From Empedobacter sp036647415 (GTDB taxonomy: Bacteria > Bacteroidota > Bacteroidia > Flavobacteriales > Weeksellaceae): a stretch of DNA of 64,000 bases. The first letter of the stretch is position 1; every line of letters starts with the position of its first letter. Under the pieces are notes generated by a model. The model was not told the origin of the DNA, made no database searches, and was given only the letters and a program-made list of their open reading frames with translations. Both the position numbers and the translations under genes were made by a program. This document shows positions 61,037 through 64,000 of this stretch, piece after piece. The DNA lies in the NCBI RefSeq assembly GCF_036647415.1, contig NZ_JAVXKG010000007.1, positions 46,475 to 110,474 on the forward strand, read 5' to 3'.

Positions 61037-62308
61037 ATGATAAGCGCATCTATTATTGTAGACAATAGAAGGCAAACTAAAAAAGGCTTTCCTTTAAAAA
61101 TTAGAATTTTTGATCAAATCAATTCTCATAGATACTTACCTTTAAATATCTATCAAATAGAAAAATCAAAAGCGGTTATTCGAAACTCTTTTGTTATACA
61201 AAGAGAATTTGAGTTATTAAAGGAACTTGAATATTGCAATAAGAATTTTCTTAACTTGGAACAGTCAATTGAAATTATAAAAAATGGTATTCCAGAATTA
61301 AACGATATTGACAGTAAAATAATGCTACTTGAAATGGAGTTGAATAGATTAAAGATTCAACAAAGTCAAAGTACGTTTAAAGATTTTTTCCTGCAATTTT
61401 TAAAAGATCGTGAATCAGAAGGTAAATCAATTTTTCAACATAAAGTAAGGATTAATAAGTTTTATAAGTTTTTAGAATATTTGAACATTGACAAAGATTC
61501 TTTTCTTATCAATAGTATAGATTATGAGATACTTTATAATTATAAAGTGTATTGTTATAATAATGGCGTCTCTGATTTTTCGTTTAAAAGCTATCTACAA
61601 GGTTTAAAAGAAGTTTATAATGAGGCTCAAAAAAGAAAATCATTAAATATTAAAACTGACAATCCATTTAAGGATATAGTTATTAATTTAAAGTTAAGAA
61701 GGGAGGTTAATAGAGATATTGGCGCAGATAATTTAATACATTATTTTAATCTTGAGATTTTAGGACCTTACAAGCATAAAGAGTATGTTCATGTAATGAC
61801 TAGAGAATTAATAAAGTTTCAGTTTTTGATTGGAGGACATGACTTTATTGAAGTTGCAAATCTTAAATGGAAAGATATAAACAATAATCGAATTTCGTTT
61901 TATAGATTCAAAAACAAAAGTAAAGGAGGTGGAGTAAAGATTGATAATATACTTCATCCAATTGCTTTGGAAATTATTAATAACTATGGAACTAAAGATA
62001 GTGATCGAGTATTTTCATTTTTACCAGGACCTGAAGATAATATAAAAGGATATAACAGTTATATCAAAATGATTAATCAAAGAATGATTACGGTTCGAAA
62101 ACAAAACAATTTAAGCTTTGATATTCGTACTAAATATATACGTTACACATTTAGAACTATTGGAGGGAACTTGATGATTAATCAAATGATGCTGGAGAAA
62201 ATAATGGGACATTCTAATAATTCAATTTCAATGGGCTATCAAGGTGCAACTCCTTACGAAATTCAAGACGCTGAACATTTGAAAGTTATTGATGCTGTTT
62301 TTGGATGA
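61037..62308 (+). CDS. Tyrosine recombinase/integrase of a mobile element
   Basis: 423 residues, Bacteroidota integrase layout: an N-terminal arm-binding domain (about 1-100), a SAM-like core-binding domain (about 115-205) and a C-terminal catalytic domain. Catalytic residues seen: Arg369 (YIRYTFRT), His392 (MGHSNN) and Tyr401 (SMGYQ). The first catalytic arginine is not where expected (FLIGGHDFIEVANL), and the usual HxxR is KYIR. Some Bacteroidota integrases, IntDOT for one, lack that first arginine and still work. It marks the left end of an integrative element. Confidence 0.9.
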   Translation: MISASIIVDNRRQTKKGFPLKIRIFDQINSHRYLPLNIYQIEKSKAVIRNSFVIQREFELLKELEYCNKNFLNLEQSIEIIKNGIPELNDIDSKIMLLEMELNRLKIQQSQSTFKDFFLQFLKDRESEGKSIFQHKVRINKFYKFLEYLNIDKDSFLINSIDYEILYNYKVYCYNNGVSDFSFKSYLQGLKEVYNEAQKRKSLNIKTDNPFKDIVINLKLRREVNRDIGADNLIHYFNLEILGPYKHKEYVHVMTRELIKFQFLIGGHDFIEVANLKWKDINNNRISFYRFKNKSKGGGVKIDNILHPIALEIINNYGTKDSDRVFSFLPGPEDNIKGYNSYIKMINQRMITVRKQNNLSFDIRTKYIRYTFRTIGGNLMINQMMLEKIMGHSNNSISMGYQGATPYEIQDAEHLKVIDAVFG

Positions 62309-62341
62309 AAAACAATTTATTGTTTAAATTATTACAATTTT

Positions 62342-62375
62342 TTTTGATAATTATATAATTGATATATTATCAAAA
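62342..62375 (+). terminator. Possible integrase terminator (AT-rich hairpin)
   Basis: TTTTGATAAT pairs perfectly with ATTATCAAAA over 14 bases, 33 bp after the integrase stop. Confidence 0.45.
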
Positions 62376-62379
62376 TAAA

Positions 62380-62399
62380 ACCGTTGTTGGCGCAACGGT
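62380..62399 (+). repeat. Short GC-rich hairpin after the integrase
   Basis: ACCGTTG pairs perfectly with CAACGGT over TTGGCG. No clean T-run follows, so it may be a structural or recombination site rather than a terminator. Confidence 0.5.
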
Positions 62400-62447
62400 A
62401 TTATTAATTCTTTGACATGAATGATTGCTATTTAAACAACTTTATTA

Positions 62448-62576
62448 ATGAAAGATAAATTTTATTACAGAAGCAAAGTTAAGAATAATACACGAGCTAC
62501 ACAAGGAAAAAGGGCTTTAGCTTCGCCAGAAGGGGTTTTAATTCATAGCCTGTGTAGTCGAATGTCAAGGCACTAA
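62448..62576 (+). CDS. Putative 42-aa basic peptide
   Basis: ATG at 62448, 42 residues, strongly basic (RSKVKNNTRATQGKRALAS). The composition is unlike the AT-biased random frames around it, and it spans a G+C-richer patch. It also spans a stem (62496-62506 with 62549-62558, CTACACA against TGTGTAG), so it could instead be a structured RNA. No family recognised; low confidence. Confidence 0.3.
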   Translation: MKDKFYYRSKVKNNTRATQGKRALASPEGVLIHSLCSRMSRH

Positions 62577-62777
62577 AAGATTTCTATTATTTTGAGGGAA
62601 TTCGTTATTATTCAACATACGACCATCTTCATTAAGTATAACAAATAAAGTATTTGAAGAAGTTGACTTCTCCCACTTTAAACGTTCTCCTTTAGAAGGC
62701 TTACACGCTGCATGAGCTGGATTAACGCTTCCCGAACATCTTGTAACTCTATGGTTATTTGTTGGTAAATTTCCCAA
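62565..62777 (-). CDS. Putative small protein of the mobile element, non-ATG start
   Basis: 70 residues from a TTG, convergent with the 42-aa frame and overlapping it by 12 bp. Composition (HRVTRCSGSVNPAHAACKPS) is not that of AT-rich noise. No ATG exists in the open frame upstream, so either TTG is used or this is a gene remnant. No family recognised. Confidence 0.35.
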   Translation of the reverse strand: MGNLPTNNHRVTRCSGSVNPAHAACKPSKGERLKWEKSTSSNTLFVILNEDGRMLNNNEFPQNNRNLLVP

Positions 62778-62813
62778 AATCAGTATTTGTTTTTTTTTAT
62801 AATATCAGCTGAC

Positions 62814-62832
62814 ACACTTTATATTAAAGTGT
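62814..62832. promoter_or_regulatory. Dyad 1, operator-like
   Basis: ACACTTTA, three bases, TAAAGTGT: perfect 8-bp arms. Confidence 0.45.
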
Positions 62833-62846
62833 TCTTATTATAGAAC
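62831..62846. promoter_or_regulatory. Dyad 2, operator-like
   Basis: GTTCT, six bases, AGAAC, adjoining dyad 1 in the divergent region between the small minus-strand ORF and the 262-aa gene. Confidence 0.4.
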
Positions 62847-63055
62847 AAAGATATAAATTATTTCTACAACTACTACACTATTGTGTATTATTTTACACGT
62901 TAAGTATCCGTGTGTTATTACATTTCTATTTCCTCAAATCTGATTTCAAAAGATTTATCTCTTGTTTTAGTGAGTTTAAATTTGATTTGTAATTAGGAGT
63001 AAATGTCTTCTATTTTATTTTATTCCATGTTTTAATGTAGCATTTTAATATTTGC

Positions 63056-63063
63056 TATCTTTG
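63056..63063 (+). promoter_or_regulatory. -7 promoter element for the 262-aa gene
   Basis: TATCTTTG, 21 bp before the ATG at 63085; it overlaps an upstream TTG opening and so decides the start. Confidence 0.65.
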
Positions 63064-63084
63064 AAATGGTATAATAAAGAAATA

Positions 63085-63873
63085 ATGAAGAATGAGAAAT
63101 TTTTTAATTTCCCAATCAATTTAATTGATGGATTTTTAGATGATTCCAATAGTTGCCTGTATAATATTTACAGCTTTTCAATTTATAAGCATATTATGGA
63201 GTATAATTTTAAAGATGGTTTTGAATGGGTGAATAGTGCGGATGAAGAAAAGGCTATTGAGATTGCTGAATCATTTTTTGAAGTGAATTCAATGAATAAA
63301 ATTTCCACTTACAACAAAGGAGAAGAAATTTTTAATAGTGTACAATCAAATCAACCTTATTCAAGAATTAAAACAGCTGTTTTAGTTGATTTTTTTAAAA
63401 ATCCAAAAACAGAATTTGAGAAAGTTGTCTTGTTGGCTCATTTAGCACTTCTAAGTACGAATAAAGAAAAATCCTACTCTAAGGTTGATAAGAATTTTAT
63501 TTATTCTAGAATGAACGGATTGTCTAAAAGTTTAGCTCGTGAATATGTTGATGAAAAATTAATTTTTCCAGATCCGAGAATAAAAGAACAACTGCATCCA
63601 AAATTACAAAAGTACTTCACTAAAAGATATTGGGATAGAATAAAAGAAGAGCTTTCAGAAAGATGGTACTGGTTTATTCCAAAAGAAATTCCTGCTTATG
63701 ATAAAGATGGGAATTTGACTATTAAAACGATAAGAAGGATTAATTATTTTACTCAACTCTCTCAAGAAAAGTTTTATAGTGTAATTATTAAAGAAGAAGA
63801 GAAGAAGAAAGAAAAAAAGAATACAGATGTCTTACGTTCAATAATTGAAAATTATAATAAAAACAACAAGTAA
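63085..63873 (+). CDS. Hypothetical protein of the mobile element
   Basis: 262 residues from the ATG at 63085. Helical, charged, with a lysine-rich tail (KEEEKKKEKKN). Segments NFPINLIDGFLDDSNSC and RMNGLSKSLAREYVDEKL suggest a DNA-binding or replication-type accessory protein, but no family is recognised. Iteron-like repeats lie 16 bp after the stop, which makes a role in replication or regulation worth considering. Confidence 0.6.
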   Translation: MKNEKFFNFPINLIDGFLDDSNSCLYNIYSFSIYKHIMEYNFKDGFEWVNSADEEKAIEIAESFFEVNSMNKISTYNKGEEIFNSVQSNQPYSRIKTAVLVDFFKNPKTEFEKVVLLAHLALLSTNKEKSYSKVDKNFIYSRMNGLSKSLAREYVDEKLIFPDPRIKEQLHPKLQKYFTKRYWDRIKEELSERWYWFIPKEIPAYDKDGNLTIKTIRRINYFTQLSQEKFYSVIIKEEEKKKEKKNTDVLRSIIENYNKNNK

Positions 63874-63887
63874 GATTTTTGTTTAGC

Positions 63888-63923
63888 TAAACTTAAGCCG
63901 AACTTAAGCCGAACTTAAGTTTA
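63888..63923 (+). repeat. Iteron-like direct repeats with outer dyad
   Basis: AACTTAAGCCG occurs at 63890 and 63901, and AACTTAAG again at 63912: three units with an exact 11-bp period. The outer edges form a perfect 10-bp inverted pair, TAAACTTAAG (63888-63897) and CTTAAGTTTA (63914-63923). Confidence 0.65.
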
Positions 63924-64000
63924 ATTTCAGAAGATAAGATTTTTATTAGGAAGAATTAGTTTGTTAGACTTCTATTTAATGGTCGTTAAACACTTGTTCA

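Larger units (their letters stand above)
62309..63084. other. 776-bp region with hairpins, small ORFs and dyads
   Basis: Contains two hairpins (62342-62375 and 62380-62399), two convergent small ORFs, and two operator-like dyads (62814-62846). The part 62470-62760 is visibly richer in G+C than its surroundings. Confidence 0.6.

Noticed and set aside
60850..62419. TTTGACATG occurring at 60850 and 62411 as an attachment core
   Set aside because: Nine bases in AT-rich DNA can match by chance, and sequence after 62419 does not continue the HAD gene, so a mini-element ending there is not supported.
62470..62580. tmRNA- or tRNA-like structure at the CTACACA/TGTGTAG stem
   Set aside because: No acceptor stem, T-loop or tag-peptide region fits; left as an unexplained stem.
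1..64000. tRNA, rRNA, tmRNA, CRISPR arrays and known riboswitches
   Set aside because: I looked for T-loop and CCA-end patterns, regular spacer-repeat arrays and well-known riboswitch cores and found none that I could support by eye.

Overview
The window is AT-rich and reads as chromosomal DNA of a Bacteroidota (Flavobacteriia) bacterium, probably in or near the Weeksellaceae/Flavobacteriaceae. Three things point there. First, there are lineage-typical families: the omega-like RNA polymerase subunit next to coaBC, DUF4835 and recN, DUF4286, DUF4846, a J-domain+KTSC protein, and an RluA enzyme with a long N-terminal extension. Second, recognisable promoters carry the Bacteroidota -7 box TAnnTTTG(C), and Shine-Dalgarno sites are scarce. 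Third, short palindromic dispersed repeats occur between genes. An Empedobacter-like genus is a guess only. I see no rRNA, tRNA or CRISPR array. A 10-N assembly gap lies inside the tolC-like gene.

Layout. 1-2255: an arginine decarboxylase (5' end outside the window) and a deoxyhypusine-synthase-like enzyme, a polyamine pair. 2276-3812: a protein with a HEPN-type RNNFLH motif (R-x4-H), lying exactly between two copies of the same terminator hairpin. 3833-5655: J-domain/KTSC protein, a membrane protein and a helical hypothetical. 5845-12210: a regulator with its own palindromic operator, followed by a complete tripartite RND efflux operon. 12275-18232: minus-strand genes including an RluA-type pseudouridine synthase, an HD hydrolase, two tandem paralogous secreted proteins, a glycosyltransferase and a methyltransferase. 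18323-31758: mixed metabolism (aldo/keto reductase, FAD monooxygenase, M20 dipeptidase, HemL), a large Dna2-like nuclease-helicase, a frameshifted DUF1493 gene and several unknowns. 31816-36060: small membrane proteins, NAD-dependent DNA ligase and a MITE-like repeat. 36354-40537: sulfate assimilation operon cysH-cysD-cysN-TSUP exporter, with paired CTCTA-N9-TAGAG inverted repeats upstream and repeat elements wedged between cysD and cysN. 40621-41580: a Crp/Fnr-type regulator and an SMR drug transporter separated by a perfect 30-bp dyad. 41705-48043: mostly conserved small genes, miaA, an exonuclease, a SUI1-domain factor and a nucleoside phosphorylase. 48113-54594: the conserved minus-strand block dapA-ferritin-bamD-rpoZ-coaBC-DUF4835-recN. 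54833-60539: two copies of a ~184-bp palindromic MITE, an amidohydrolase lipoprotein with a 7-alpha-hydroxysteroid-dehydrogenase-like SDR, and a urea transporter. 60734-64000: what looks like the left end of an integrative element that interrupted a HAD-phosphatase gene. It carries a tyrosine recombinase, small ORFs, operator-like dyads, an unknown protein and iteron-like repeats, and runs off the window.

The strongest leads are the HEPN gene between duplicated terminators, the MITE family (perfect 8-bp target duplication in one copy, a compensatory stem change in the other), the integrative-element end at the truncated HAD gene, and several unusually clean operator candidates (RND operon, cys operon, Crp-SMR pair). 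All positions and symmetries were read by eye. Family assignments rest on motif recognition, not database searches.
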